Under the pieces are notes generated by a model, which searched no databases, was not told the origin of the DNA, and saw nothing but the letters and a program-made list of their open reading frames with translations. 64,000 nt of DNA from Lachnospiraceae bacterium (lineage in GTDB: Bacteria > Bacillota_A > Clostridia > Lachnospirales > Lachnospiraceae). The position numbers and the translations under genes are program-made. Position 1 is the stretch's first letter. Every line of letters starts with the position of its first letter. This document shows, in pieces, positions 8,617 to 17,776 of the stretch. Where the stretch lies: NCBI GenBank assembly GCA_017516285.1, contig JAFXDD010000033.1:59822-123821 (forward strand), written 5' to 3'.

Positions 8617-8671
8617 AAAACCTCCTGTGAAATATTTTTCTTAAATTATAAAATATTTCGCAGGAGGTTTT
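8617..8671 (-). terminator. Long hairpin between pncB and xre, containing the xre ribosome binding site
   Basis: Two 22-base arms (8617-8638 and 8650-8671) are complementary with a single G.U pair, around an 11-base AT-rich loop. On the minus strand the hairpin lies 33 bases after the pncB stop and its 3' arm runs into TTTTT, so it can act as a terminator for pncB. The AGGAGG of the XRE gene is in that same arm, so in any read-through RNA the site would be buried. Either a terminator, a translation block, or a regulator operator would fit what is seen. Confidence 0.7.
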
Positions 8672-8704
8672 GGACGTTATATCGTCTTTTTGAATTAAAT
8701 TTTA

Positions 8705-10159
8705 TTATTTTTCGCCCATTTCATCTAAAAGAGCAATCTTGGTATCATAAAGCTTCTGGGATAAGTCCACGTAAACCTTGTGCGGATTTACGAAACGCTT
8801 GGTTTCTTCCCAAAGAGTATCCTGCTCCTTCAAGCAGTATGCACGGATGTCCATAACCTTTGGTGATTCGTAAACGCATTCTCCCTGTTTAAATACCGGA
8901 ACCATTAATTCACGCAGGGTATAGGTGCCCGGTGCAAGCTTGGTCTTTTTCCAAGGCTCGCTTGGAGAGAAAAGCTTCATGGTCTGGTCTTCGGTGTAGA
9001 CTTCATCATCCATACAAATCAAATCTGCTTTAATCTTGCCGGTTTCTTTGTCGTAAATACGATAAATCTTCTTATTTCCCGGATTGGTAACTTTTTCCGT
9101 ATTCTCGGAGAGCTTAATCTTTGGAATGAAGTTTCCTTCGTTATCTTGAATAGCAGCCAGCTTGTACACACCGCCAAATGCAGGATTGTCCTTGGCGGTA
9201 ATCAGGTTGGTACCAACACCCCAGGAGGTGATAGCCGCACCTTGAGCCTTTAAAGATTCAATTAAGTACTCGTCCAAATCGTTACTTGCGGAGATGACAG
9301 CATCGGTAAATCCGGCATCATCCAGCATTTTGCGTGCTTTTTTGGAAAGATAAGCAAGGTCACCGCTATCCAGACGGATGCCGTAATTTTTGAGTGGAAT
9401 ACCGGCTTCTCTCATCTCGGAAAATACGCGGATGGCATTTGGAACACCGCTCTTAATAGTATCATAAGTATCCACAAGCAAGGTGCAGGCTTGTGGATAA
9501 ATATCAGCATAGGTCTTGAAGGCTGTGTATTCATCCGGAAAACTCATAATCCAGCTGTGAGCATGTGTGCCTTTTACAGGTACGTCAAAAAGCTCTCCTG
9601 CCAGTACGTTGCTGGTACCGATACAACCGCCAATCATGGCTGCTCTGGCACCGTAGATACCGGCATCCGGGCCCTGTGCACGTCTGAGTCCGAATTCCAT
9701 TACCCCATTGCCCTTTGCAGCGTAGCAGACACGGGCTGCCTTAGTAGCAATCAGGGATTGGTGATTAATAATATTTAAAAGCGCTGTTTCTACCAGCTGA
9801 GCTTCCATAATAGGAGCAATAACCTTTACTAGGGGCTCTCTTGGAAAGATAACCGTGCCCTCCGGAATGGCATATATATCACCGGTAAATTTAAAATCGC
9901 CCAGATAATCGAGAAAACTCTCGTCAAACATGTTTAAAGAGCGCAGATATTCAATATCATTTCTGGTGAAATGCAGTTCCTTGATGTATTTGATGGCTTG
10001 TTCCAGTCCGGCCATAATGGAATAGCCGTTACCACAAGGGTTGGAACGATAAAATAAGTCAAAAATTACGGTTTCGTTAGCAGTTTTATTGCAAAAATAA
10101 CCCTGCATCATAGTAAGCTCATATAAGTCAGTTAGTAATGTAAGATTTTGTCTGTCCAT
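8705..10159 (-). CDS. pncB: Nicotinate phosphoribosyltransferase
   Basis: The 484-residue enzyme makes nicotinate mononucleotide from nicotinate and PRPP in the Preiss-Handler NAD salvage route. The N-terminus NLTLLTDLYELTMMQGYF is a family hallmark. Further evidence is EFGLRRAQGPDAGIYGARAA, which carries the substrate-contact arginines, GTHAHSWIMSFPDE with the phosphorylated-histidine region, and IRLDSGDLAYLSKKAR in the phosphate-binding part. Length fits the family. The start ATG at 10159 has GAGGAG just upstream on its strand. It is preceded by a good promoter at 10218-10246 and appears monocistronic. Confidence 0.96.
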   Translation of the reverse strand: MDRQNLTLLTDLYELTMMQGYFCNKTANETVIFDLFYRSNPCGNGYSIMAGLEQAIKYIKELHFTRNDIEYLRSLNMFDESFLDYLGDFKFTGDIYAIPEGTVIFPREPLVKVIAPIMEAQLVETALLNIINHQSLIATKAARVCYAAKGNGVMEFGLRRAQGPDAGIYGARAAMIGGCIGTSNVLAGELFDVPVKGTHAHSWIMSFPDEYTAFKTYADIYPQACTLLVDTYDTIKSGVPNAIRVFSEMREAGIPLKNYGIRLDSGDLAYLSKKARKMLDDAGFTDAVISASNDLDEYLIESLKAQGAAITSWGVGTNLITAKDNPAFGGVYKLAAIQDNEGNFIPKIKLSENTEKVTNPGNKKIYRIYDKETGKIKADLICMDDEVYTEDQTMKLFSPSEPWKKTKLAPGTYTLRELMVPVFKQGECVYESPKVMDIRAYCLKEQDTLWEETKRFVNPHKVYVDLSQKLYDTKIALLDEMGEK

Positions 10160-10217
10160 AACTATTCTCCTCGTAAAAAGACTTTTGGTAAAAGCCTGTT
10201 AATTTAATAACATGTAA

Positions 10218-10246
10218 ATTGTAGCTCTATTTATAAAATTAGTCAA
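10218..10246 (-). promoter_or_regulatory. Sigma-A promoter of pncB
   Basis: On the minus strand a TTGACT box (10241-10246 on +) is followed after 17 bases by TACAAT (10218-10223). The -10 box is about 58 bases before the pncB start. Confidence 0.65.
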
Positions 10247-10276
10247 TGAAAATACCAATAATTTCTACTTTTTACA

Positions 10277-10306
10277 TTGATGAGAGCTGCGATAATGTGC
10301 TATAAT
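10277..10306 (+). promoter_or_regulatory. Sigma-A promoter of the phosphofructokinase gene
   Basis: A perfect TATAAT at 10301-10306 has TTGATG 18 bases upstream at 10277-10282. It lies 54 bases before the start codon. Confidence 0.6.
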
Positions 10307-10360
10307 GATTTCAGGCATTCAATAAATTAATATTGAAAGAGCCATAGGAGGATTAGAGAA

Positions 10361-11587
10361 ATGATTAGAAACGTAATTGTAGGACAGTCCGGCGGACCAA
10401 CATCAGTTATTAATGCAAGCTTAGCCGGTGTGTACAAGACTGCCAAGGATTTGGGTGCAAAGAAGGTTTATGGCATGCGCCATGGTATTCAGGGATTTTT
10501 GGATAAGCATATTATTGACTTGGATGAAAAACTTGGTTCTGATTTGAACGTTGAGCTTTTAAAAAGGACCCCTTCTTCTTATTTAGGCTCCTGCCGCTTC
10601 AAGCTTCCTGAAATCAGGGAAAATGGAGAAATGTACGACAAAATATTTGGGATTTTGGAAGAATATGAAATCGATGCGTTTTTCTATATTGGCGGTAATG
10701 ACTCCATGGATACCATTAAGAAGCTTTCCGATTATGCTATTTTAAATGGTAGTCCGATTCGCTTTATGGGTGTTCCAAAGACTATTGACAACGACCTTGC
10801 AGTTACGGATCATACTCCGGGCTTTGGCAGCGCAGCAAAGTATATTGCCTCTGTCATGAAGGAATTGATTCGTGATGGTTTGGTGTATGATATGAAGTGC
10901 GCTACTATTGTTGAGGTAATGGGACGTAATGCAGGCTGGCTGGCAGGTGCTGCGGCACTGGCAGAGGGAGAGGACTGTGAAGGTGTGGACCTGATTTACC
11001 TGCCGGAGGTTCCATTCGATGTGGAGAAGTTTGTAGAAAGAGTTGGTCAGTTGTTTGAAAAAAAGAAATCCGTTGTAATTGCAGTATCAGAAGGCGTAAA
11101 GACGGCAGATGGTAAGTATGTATTCGAGCTTACCAATCACACAGAGTATGTGGATGCTTTCGGTCACAAGCTGTTAAGCGGTACAGCAAAGTATCTGGCT
11201 TCTTTGTTGGCAACTAAGTATGGTTGTAAGACCAGAGCAATTGAATTGTCCTCTTTGCAGAGATGTGCCGGTCATATGAACTCCCGTGTGGATGTGACAG
11301 AGGCTTATCAGGTAGGGGGTTCTGCTGTTAAGGCTGCATTTGAAGGAGAAACAGGCAAAATGGTGACCTTAGACAGAGTGTCTACAGATCCTTACATCTG
11401 CACCACGGGAATTTATGACGTACATAAAATTGCCAATATTGAGAAAAAGGTTCCTTTAGAATGGATTATTGATGATGGTACATACGTTAGCAATGAGATG
11501 ATAAATTACATCCGACCATTGATACAGGCTGAAATCTCTCCGATTATGATTACCGGACAGCCGAGACATCTGGTGCTTGATATGTAA
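10361..11587 (+). CDS. pfp: 6-phosphofructokinase, diphosphate-dependent type
   Basis: This 408-residue protein phosphorylates fructose 6-phosphate at the committed step of glycolysis. N-terminal VGQSGGPTSVINASLAG is the phosphoryl-donor loop. Two residues distinguish the donor: the GGNDS motif has Asp at 114, where ATP enzymes have Gly (GGDGS), and PKTIDNDL has Lys at 140, where ATP enzymes have Gly. Both are the signature of PPi-PFK, so the enzyme is predicted to use diphosphate and to be reversible. EVMGRNAGWLAGAAAL is a substrate loop. The RBS is AGGAGG at 10347. It is monocistronic, with its own promoter and a clear terminator. Confidence 0.93.
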   Translation: MIRNVIVGQSGGPTSVINASLAGVYKTAKDLGAKKVYGMRHGIQGFLDKHIIDLDEKLGSDLNVELLKRTPSSYLGSCRFKLPEIRENGEMYDKIFGILEEYEIDAFFYIGGNDSMDTIKKLSDYAILNGSPIRFMGVPKTIDNDLAVTDHTPGFGSAAKYIASVMKELIRDGLVYDMKCATIVEVMGRNAGWLAGAAALAEGEDCEGVDLIYLPEVPFDVEKFVERVGQLFEKKKSVVIAVSEGVKTADGKYVFELTNHTEYVDAFGHKLLSGTAKYLASLLATKYGCKTRAIELSSLQRCAGHMNSRVDVTEAYQVGGSAVKAAFEGETGKMVTLDRVSTDPYICTTGIYDVHKIANIEKKVPLEWIIDDGTYVSNEMINYIRPLIQAEISPIMITGQPRHLVLDM

Positions 11588-11595
11588 AGCTTTAT

Positions 11596-11636
11596 AAAAG
11601 AGAAGATTACCTGTAGCGGGTTTTCTTCTCTTTTTT
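11596..11636 (+). terminator. Rho-independent terminator after the phosphofructokinase gene
   Basis: An 11-base stem (11596-11606 with 11624-11634) ends in a run of T. It starts 9 bases after the stop codon. Confidence 0.9.
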
Positions 11637-11659
11637 GGGTATTTTTGAAAAATTGGGGC

Positions 11660-11688
11660 TTTACAAATCCGCCTAAAGTCACTATAAT
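11660..11688 (+). promoter_or_regulatory. Sigma-A promoter of the T-box ileS transcript
   Basis: TTTACA (11660-11665), 17 bases, then TATAAT (11683-11688). Transcription would start just before the T-box leader. Confidence 0.75.
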
Positions 11689-11711
11689 CAATATATTAGA
11701 TAAATCAATGC

Positions 11712-11970
11712 GTTGAGGAAGACAGTAGCCTTTGTGGAAAGCTGCAGCGAGCCGGGGATGGTGGAAGCCCGGTGTGAGTAAGCAAGGTGTGAAAATCACT
11801 TCTGAGCAGTCGGGTGAAGCATGGCGGGAGATTATACGTTTTATGTTTAGCCTTAGACCGGTGGTCTGCCGTTACCAGACAACATATAAAACCGTTCAAT
11901 CGGGGAGTATGCGTAATAGGTGGTATAATGAATTTATGGGTTCATCCTTTTACGAAGGAGGCCCTTTTTT
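11712..11970 (+). promoter_or_regulatory. T-box leader (tRNA-Ile responsive) upstream of ileS
   Basis: The 5' leader has the parts of a T-box. Stem I begins near TTGAGGAAGACAGTAG (11713 on), with the GAGCCGGGGATGGTGGAAGC apical region. The specifier loop GTGAAAATCACTTCTGAGCA carries ATC at 11795-11797, an isoleucine codon. The T-box core is GTAATAGGTGGTATAATG around 11913-11930, with TGGT able to pair to an uncharged tRNA with A as discriminator. A terminator hairpin follows at 11938-11964 with a six-T run to 11970. When tRNA-Ile is uncharged it should bind and favour the antiterminator, so ileS expression rises on isoleucine shortage. The core lacks the usual ACCGCG after TGGN, which deserves a covariance-model check. 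Confidence 0.9.
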
Positions 11971-12028
11971 ATTTTACAACTTGAAGCGGAATATCCGCTT
12001 GATATCTAAGAGAAAGGAAAGAAAAGAC

Positions 12029-15000
12029 ATGTACAACAAAGTATCATCTAATTTAAACTTTGTAGAGCGTGAAAAAGCTACCGAGAAATTTTGGAGCGAT
12101 AATGACATTTTTAGAAAAAGTATGAAGCAGCGTGAGGGCTGCCCGACATATACCTTTTATGACGGCCCTCCGACCGCAAATGGCAAGCCACATATTGGCC
12201 ATGTATTGACGCGTGTTATCAAGGATATGATTCCAAGATATCGCACGATGAAGGGCTACATGGTTCCTCGTAAGGCCGGTTGGGATACCCACGGTCTGCC
12301 TGTAGAGCTGGAGGTTGAGAAGCTTTTAGGCTTAGATGGCAAGGAGCAGATTGAAGAATATGGCTTGGATCCATTTATTGATAAGTGTAAGGAAAGTGTT
12401 TGGAAATACAAAGGTATGTGGGAGGATTTTTCCGGTACCGTTGGCTTCTGGGCCGATATGGATGACCCATATGTAACTTACCATGATAATTTCATCGAGT
12501 CTGAATGGTGGGCATTAAAGACTATCTGGGACAAAGGCTTGTTATACAAGGGCTTTAAGATTGTACCATACTGTCCTCGTTGTGGTACTCCTCTGTCAAG
12601 CCATGAGGTAGCACAGGGCTATAAGGATGTCAAGGAACGCTCTGCAATTGTTCGTTTCAAGGTTAAGAACGAAGATGCATATATTTTAGCATGGACCACC
12701 ACCCCTTGGACCTTACCAAGTAACGTGGGTCTTTGTGTAAACCCGAATGAAACCTATGCCAAGGTGAAGTCTGCAGATGGTTACACCTATTACATGGCAG
12801 AGGCTTTATTAGATACGGTTCTTGGCAAGTTTGCCAACGAAGAAGAAGGTATCAAGGCTTATGAAGTTCTGGAGACCTTTACAGGTAAGGATTTAGAATA
12901 CAAGGAATACGAACCGCTTTTCGCATGCACTGGTGATTTTGTAGCAAAGCAGCGCAAGAAAGGCCATTTTGTAGTTTGTGATACTTATGTTACATTAACG
13001 GATGGTACCGGTGTTGTTCATATTGCTCCTGCATTTGGTGAAGACGATAACCGCGTAAGTGCACGTTATGATTTACCATTTGTTCAGTTTGTAAACGGCA
13101 AGGGTGAAATGACAGAGGAAACCCCATATGCCGGCAAGTTTGTGAAGGAAGCAGATCCGTTAGTATTAGTAGATTTAGAGAAGGACGGTTTATTATTTGA
13201 TGCTCCGAAGTTTGAGCACAGCTATCCTCACTGCTGGAGATGTGATACGCCGCTTATTTACTATGCACGTGAATCCTGGTTCATCAAGATGACTGCTGTG
13301 AAGGAAGACTTAATCCGCAACAACAATACCATCAACTGGATTCCTGAGTCTATTGGTAAGGGACGTTTTGGCGACTGGTTAGAGAATATCCAGGATTGGG
13401 GTATTTCCCGTAACCGTTACTGGGGCACACCACTCAACGTTTGGGAGTGTAAGGAGTGTGGTAAGCTTCATGCAATCGGCAGCCGTCAGGAATTAAAGGA
13501 AATGAGCGGCAATGACGAGGCACTTACGGTAGAGCTTCACAGACCATATATTGACGAAATCACTATCAAGTGTCCGGAGTGTGGAGGCACTATGAAGCGT
13601 GTGCCGGAGGTTATTGACTGCTGGTTTGACAGTGGTGCTATGCCTTTTGCTCAGCATCATTATCCTTTTGAAAATAAAGAATTATTTGAGGCTCAGTTCC
13701 CGGCACAGTTTATTTCTGAGGCAGTAGACCAGACTCGTGGATGGTTCTATTCCTTACTGGCAGAGTCTACTTTGTTATTCAATAAAGCACCTTATGAAAA
13801 TGTTATCGTGCTTGGTCATGTTCAGGACGAAAACGGACAGAAGATGAGTAAGTCCAAGGGTAATGCGGTAGACCCGTTTGACGCATTAAATACACACGGT
13901 GCAGATGCTATTCGCTGGTACTTCTATATTAACTCTGCGCCATGGTTACCAAATCGTTTCCATGATAAGGCTGTTACAGAAGGACGCAGCAAGTTTATGG
14001 GTACCTTATGGAATACCTACGCATTCTTTGTACTTTATGCGAATATTGACAATTTCGATGCAACCAAGTATACTTTGGAATACGACAAGCTGCCTGTAAT
14101 GGATAAGTGGTTGTTATCCAAGTTAAATACTTTGATTAAGGCGGTCGATTCCAACCTTGAAAATTATCGTATTCCTGAAGCAGCAAGAGCATTACAGGAA
14201 TTTGTAGATGATATGAGTAACTGGTATGTACGCCGCAGCCGTGAGCGTTTCTGGGCAAAGGGTATGGAGCAGGATAAGATTAATGCTTACATGACTCTGT
14301 ACACAGCACTTGTTACTTTGTGTAAATGTGCAGCACCAATGATTCCGTTTATGACTGAAGAAATTTATCAGAATCTGGTTCGTTCTATCGACAAGGATGC
14401 TCCGGAAAGTATTCATTTGTGTGACTTCCCGATCGCAGATGAGTCCATGATTGATGCCAAGTTAGAAGCAGACATGGAAGAGCTTCTTAAGATTGTAGTA
14501 ATGGGTCGTGCATGCAGAAACACTGCCAACATCAAGAATCGTCAGCCGATTGGTGAGATGATTGTGAAGGCACCTGCTGTATTAGACCAGTTCTACTTAG
14601 ATATTATTGCAGAAGAATTAAATGTGAAAAAGGTTGTATTTACAGAGGATGTTTCTTCCTTTACAACCTATACCTTTAAGCCACAGTTGCGCACCGTAGG
14701 TCCTAAATATGGCAAGCAGTTAGGCGGTATTCAGAAGCAGTTGGCATCTTTAGATGGTAATGCTGCATATGCTGATTTGAAGAGTGAAGGTGCAATTAAG
14801 TTTATGGTAGGTGACGTAGAAGTTGTCTTGACGGAAGCAGACCTGCTTATTGACATGAAGCAGAAGGAAGGCTATGCTACAGAGGCTGACAATACAGTTA
14901 CCGTTGTATTAGATACCAATCTGACTCCTGAGCTTATTGAAGAGGGCTTTGTATACGAGATAATCAGCAAGATCCAGACTATGCGTAAGGACGCAGATTT

Positions 15001-15190
15001 TGAGGTTATGGATCATATTAAGGTTTCTATTAACGGTAATGCTAAGCTGGCTGATATTGCAGCAAAGAATCAGGAAGCGATTGCTACCAAGGTTCTGGCT
15101 GACAGTATGGAAGCTGATGAGGAACTCACAATTTCAAAGGAATGGAATGTAAATGGGGAGACCGTGACCATTGCTATAGAGCGTGTGTAG
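12029..15190 (+). CDS. ileS: Isoleucyl-tRNA synthetase (long, IleS2-like type)
   Basis: This class I synthetase of 1,053 residues charges tRNA-Ile. The HIGH motif is at residues 55-58 in PPTANGKPHIGH and KMSKSKGN is near 605-612. The editing (CP1) domain lies between, including LAWTTTPWTLPSNVGLCVNP. Cys pairs CKECGK and CPECGG look like a zinc site. The length, the PTANGKPHIGHVLTR form and the C-terminal domain ending in KIQTMRKDADFEVMDHIKV are those of the IleS2 (eukaryote-like) clade. The frame runs open through the T-box leader, but the ATG at 12029 with AAAGGAAAG upstream fits the family start. Glycogen phosphorylase follows after 36 bases. Confidence 0.96.
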   Translation: MYNKVSSNLNFVEREKATEKFWSDNDIFRKSMKQREGCPTYTFYDGPPTANGKPHIGHVLTRVIKDMIPRYRTMKGYMVPRKAGWDTHGLPVELEVEKLLGLDGKEQIEEYGLDPFIDKCKESVWKYKGMWEDFSGTVGFWADMDDPYVTYHDNFIESEWWALKTIWDKGLLYKGFKIVPYCPRCGTPLSSHEVAQGYKDVKERSAIVRFKVKNEDAYILAWTTTPWTLPSNVGLCVNPNETYAKVKSADGYTYYMAEALLDTVLGKFANEEEGIKAYEVLETFTGKDLEYKEYEPLFACTGDFVAKQRKKGHFVVCDTYVTLTDGTGVVHIAPAFGEDDNRVSARYDLPFVQFVNGKGEMTEETPYAGKFVKEADPLVLVDLEKDGLLFDAPKFEHSYPHCWRCDTPLIYYARESWFIKMTAVKEDLIRNNNTINWIPESIGKGRFGDWLENIQDWGISRNRYWGTPLNVWECKECGKLHAIGSRQELKEMSGNDEALTVELHRPYIDEITIKCPECGGTMKRVPEVIDCWFDSGAMPFAQHHYPFENKELFEAQFPAQFISEAVDQTRGWFYSLLAESTLLFNKAPYENVIVLGHVQDENGQKMSKSKGNAVDPFDALNTHGADAIRWYFYINSAPWLPNRFHDKAVTEGRSKFMGTLWNTYAFFVLYANIDNFDATKYTLEYDKLPVMDKWLLSKLNTLIKAVDSNLENYRIPEAARALQEFVDDMSNWYVRRSRERFWAKGMEQDKINAYMTLYTALVTLCKCAAPMIPFMTEEIYQNLVRSIDKDAPESIHLCDFPIADESMIDAKLEADMEELLKIVVMGRACRNTANIKNRQPIGEMIVKAPAVLDQFYLDIIAEELNVKKVVFTEDVSSFTTYTFKPQLRTVGPKYGKQLGGIQKQLASLDGNAAYADLKSEGAIKFMVGDVEVVLTEADLLIDMKQKEGYATEADNTVTVVLDTNLTPELIEEGFVYEIISKIQTMRKDADFEVMDHIKVSINGNAKLADIAAKNQEAIATKVLADSMEADEELTISKEWNVNGETVTIAIERV

Positions 15191-15226
15191 ACGGCATGTT
15201 AAAATTAATGAAAAGGAAGGTTTTTA

Positions 15227-17686
15227 ATGGCGAACAAAAATCTTAAATTTGATAAAAAAGCTTTCAAAAAGGAAGTAGAAGCTAACGTAAAAACTTTATA
15301 TCGTAAAACTTTAAATGAGGCAACGAAGCAGCAGATTTTTCAGGCTGTTTCCTATGCCGTAAAAGATACAATTATTGATAACTGGCTTGCAACCCAAAAG
15401 GCATATGATGAGCAGGATCCAAAGATTGTTTATTATATGTCCATGGAATTTTTGATGGGTAGAGCCCTTGGCAACAACTTAATAAACTTACAGGCTTATG
15501 AAGAGGTCAAGGAAGCCCTTGATGAGCTTGGCATTGACTTAAACGTAATTGAAGATCAGGAGCCGGATGCGGCACTTGGTAATGGTGGTTTGGGTCGTCT
15601 GGCAGCATGTTTTTTGGATTCTCTGGCTAGCTTAAATTATGCGGCATATGGCTGTGGTATCCGCTATCGCTATGGTATGTTCAAACAGGAAATTCGCGAT
15701 GGTTTCCAGGTGGAGGTGCCGGATGTATGGCTTGCAGATGGCAATCCTTTCGAGCTTCGCAGAAGCGAATATGCAAAGGAAGTTAAATTTGGCGGTTATG
15801 TAACTACCCGTGTAGATGAAAAGGGACGCGCACATTTTGTACAGGAGGGTTATCAGTCTGTACGTGCCATTCCTTATGATTTGCCGATTATCGGTTATGG
15901 TAATGGCATTGTAAATACTTTACGTATCTGGGATGCTGAAGCAGTAGAATGCTTCCAGTTAGACTCTTTTGACAAGGGTGATTACAAGAAAGCAGTAGAG
16001 CAGGAGAATCTGGCTCGTAATATCGTAGAAGTACTTTATCCGAATGACAATCATTATGCAGGAAAAGAACTTCGTTTAAAGCAGCAGTACTTCTTTATTT
16101 CTGCGTCTGTGCAGGAAGCAATTGCCAAGTACATGAAGAAGCATGACGATATCCGCAAGTTCCATGAAAAGGTTACTTTCCAGTTGAACGATACTCATCC
16201 GACGGTAGCAGTGGCGGAGCTTATGCGTATTTTAATGGATGAATACAAATTAGAGTGGGATGAAGCATGGGAAGTTACTTCCAAGACCTGTGCATATACC
16301 AACCATACCATTATGGCAGAGGCACTTGAAAAGTGGCCGATAGAGCTGTTTAGCAGATTGCTGCCACGTATTTATCAGATTGTGGAGGAAATCAACCGTC
16401 GATTTGTAAATGAAATTCAGGCTAAGTATCCTGGTGATTTTGAAAAGGTTCGTAAAATGGCTATCATTTATGATGGTCAGGTGAAGATGGCACACCTTGC
16501 AATTGCAGCAGGCTATTCTGTAAACGGTGTTGCAAGACTTCATACCGAAATTTTAAAGAATCAGGAATTAAAAGATTTCTACCAGATGATGCCGGAGAAG
16601 TTTAACAACAAGACAAACGGTATTACACAGCGTAGATTCTTATTACACGGCAATCCATTATTGGCTAAGTGGGTAACAGACCATATTGGTAATGAATGGA
16701 TTACAAATCTTGAAAAGATTGAAAAGCTGAAATTATATGTAGATGATGAAAAGGCTCAGCACGAATTCATGAACATTAAGTATCAGAATAAAGTGCGCCT
16801 TGCTAAGTACATCTTAGAGCACAATGGTGTTGAGGTTAATCCTCGCTCTATCTTTGACGTACAGGTTAAGAGACTTCATGAGTATAAACGCCAGTTGTTA
16901 AATATTTTACATGTTATGTATTTATACAACCAGTTAAAGGACAATCCAAACATGGATTTCTATCCAAGAACCTTTATCTTTGGTGCTAAGGCAGCAGCAG
17001 GATACCATACTGCAAAATTAACCATTAAGCTGATTAATTCCGTTGCAGACGTGGTAAATAATGACCCGTCTATTAATGGCAAGCTTAAGGTGGTATTTAT
17101 TGAGAACTATCGTGTATCCAATGCAGAATGGATTTTTGCAGCAGCAGATGTTTCTGAGCAGATTTCTACCGCTTCCAAGGAGGCTTCCGGTACCGGTAAC
17201 ATGAAGTTTATGTTAAATGGTGCTCCTACACTGGGTACCATGGATGGTGCTAACGTGGAAATCGTAGAAGAGGTTGGCGCTGAAAATGCCTTTATCTTTG
17301 GTTTGAGTGCCGATGAGGTTATTAATTACGAGAACAATGGTGGTTATGATCCAAAGCAGATATTTAACTTAGATGATGATATCCGCAGAGTATTGATGCA
17401 GTTAATCAATGGCACATATTCTCCGCAGGATCCTGAATTGTTCAGACCATTATACAACAGCCTTTTAGAGCATGACGGTGGACGTAGAGCAGACACTTAT
17501 TTTATCCTTAAGGACTTCAAGGCTTATGCGGCTGCACAGGCTGAAGTAGAGAAGGCATATCGTGACGAAAAGCGTTGGGCAAAGATGGCTATGCTTAATA
17601 CAGCTTCTTGTGGTAAGTTTACTTCCGACAGAACTATTGAAGAGTACGCGCAGAATATCTGGAAGTTAGACAAAGTTAAAATGTAA
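15227..17686 (+). CDS. glgP: Glycogen/starch phosphorylase
   Basis: An 819-residue GT35 alpha-glucan phosphorylase that releases glucose 1-phosphate from glycogen. NGGLGRLAACFLDSLASL, VKRLHEYKRQLLNILHV and the PLP-lysine segment EASGTGNMKFMLNGAPTLG (Lys near residue 659) are all intact. Length is typical of the bacterial enzymes that match the muscle type. The RBS AAGGAAGG stands just before the ATG. It may be co-transcribed with ileS because only 36 bases separate them and no terminator is seen there. A good terminator follows its stop. Together with glgB on the opposite strand nearby, this marks glycogen storage and use. Confidence 0.97.
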   Translation: MANKNLKFDKKAFKKEVEANVKTLYRKTLNEATKQQIFQAVSYAVKDTIIDNWLATQKAYDEQDPKIVYYMSMEFLMGRALGNNLINLQAYEEVKEALDELGIDLNVIEDQEPDAALGNGGLGRLAACFLDSLASLNYAAYGCGIRYRYGMFKQEIRDGFQVEVPDVWLADGNPFELRRSEYAKEVKFGGYVTTRVDEKGRAHFVQEGYQSVRAIPYDLPIIGYGNGIVNTLRIWDAEAVECFQLDSFDKGDYKKAVEQENLARNIVEVLYPNDNHYAGKELRLKQQYFFISASVQEAIAKYMKKHDDIRKFHEKVTFQLNDTHPTVAVAELMRILMDEYKLEWDEAWEVTSKTCAYTNHTIMAEALEKWPIELFSRLLPRIYQIVEEINRRFVNEIQAKYPGDFEKVRKMAIIYDGQVKMAHLAIAAGYSVNGVARLHTEILKNQELKDFYQMMPEKFNNKTNGITQRRFLLHGNPLLAKWVTDHIGNEWITNLEKIEKLKLYVDDEKAQHEFMNIKYQNKVRLAKYILEHNGVEVNPRSIFDVQVKRLHEYKRQLLNILHVMYLYNQLKDNPNMDFYPRTFIFGAKAAAGYHTAKLTIKLINSVADVVNNDPSINGKLKVVFIENYRVSNAEWIFAAADVSEQISTASKEASGTGNMKFMLNGAPTLGTMDGANVEIVEEVGAENAFIFGLSADEVINYENNGGYDPKQIFNLDDDIRRVLMQLINGTYSPQDPELFRPLYNSLLEHDGGRRADTYFILKDFKAYAAAQAEVEKAYRDEKRWAKMAMLNTASCGKFTSDRTIEEYAQNIWKLDKVKM

Positions 17687-17700
17687 TACTTTAGACAATC

Positions 17701-17741
17701 AGGCAGAGACAGGAAGAGGTACTTTTGTCTCTGCCTTTTTT
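17701..17741 (+). terminator. Rho-independent terminator after glgP
   Basis: An 11-base stem (AGGCAGAGACA with TGTCTCTGCCT, 17701-17711 and 17726-17736) is followed by TTTTT. Confidence 0.93.
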
Positions 17742-17776
17742 AAAAATAATTCTAATTACAAAGGAGACAACAAAAG

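Noticed and set aside
9491..9778. Plus-strand open frame inside pncB
   Set aside because: It is a shadow frame within a well-supported gene, without RBS or family resemblance.
11732..12028. In-frame extension of ileS through the leader
   Set aside because: The stretch contains the T-box stems and terminator, and IleRS proteins begin at the ATG at 12029 with a good RBS.
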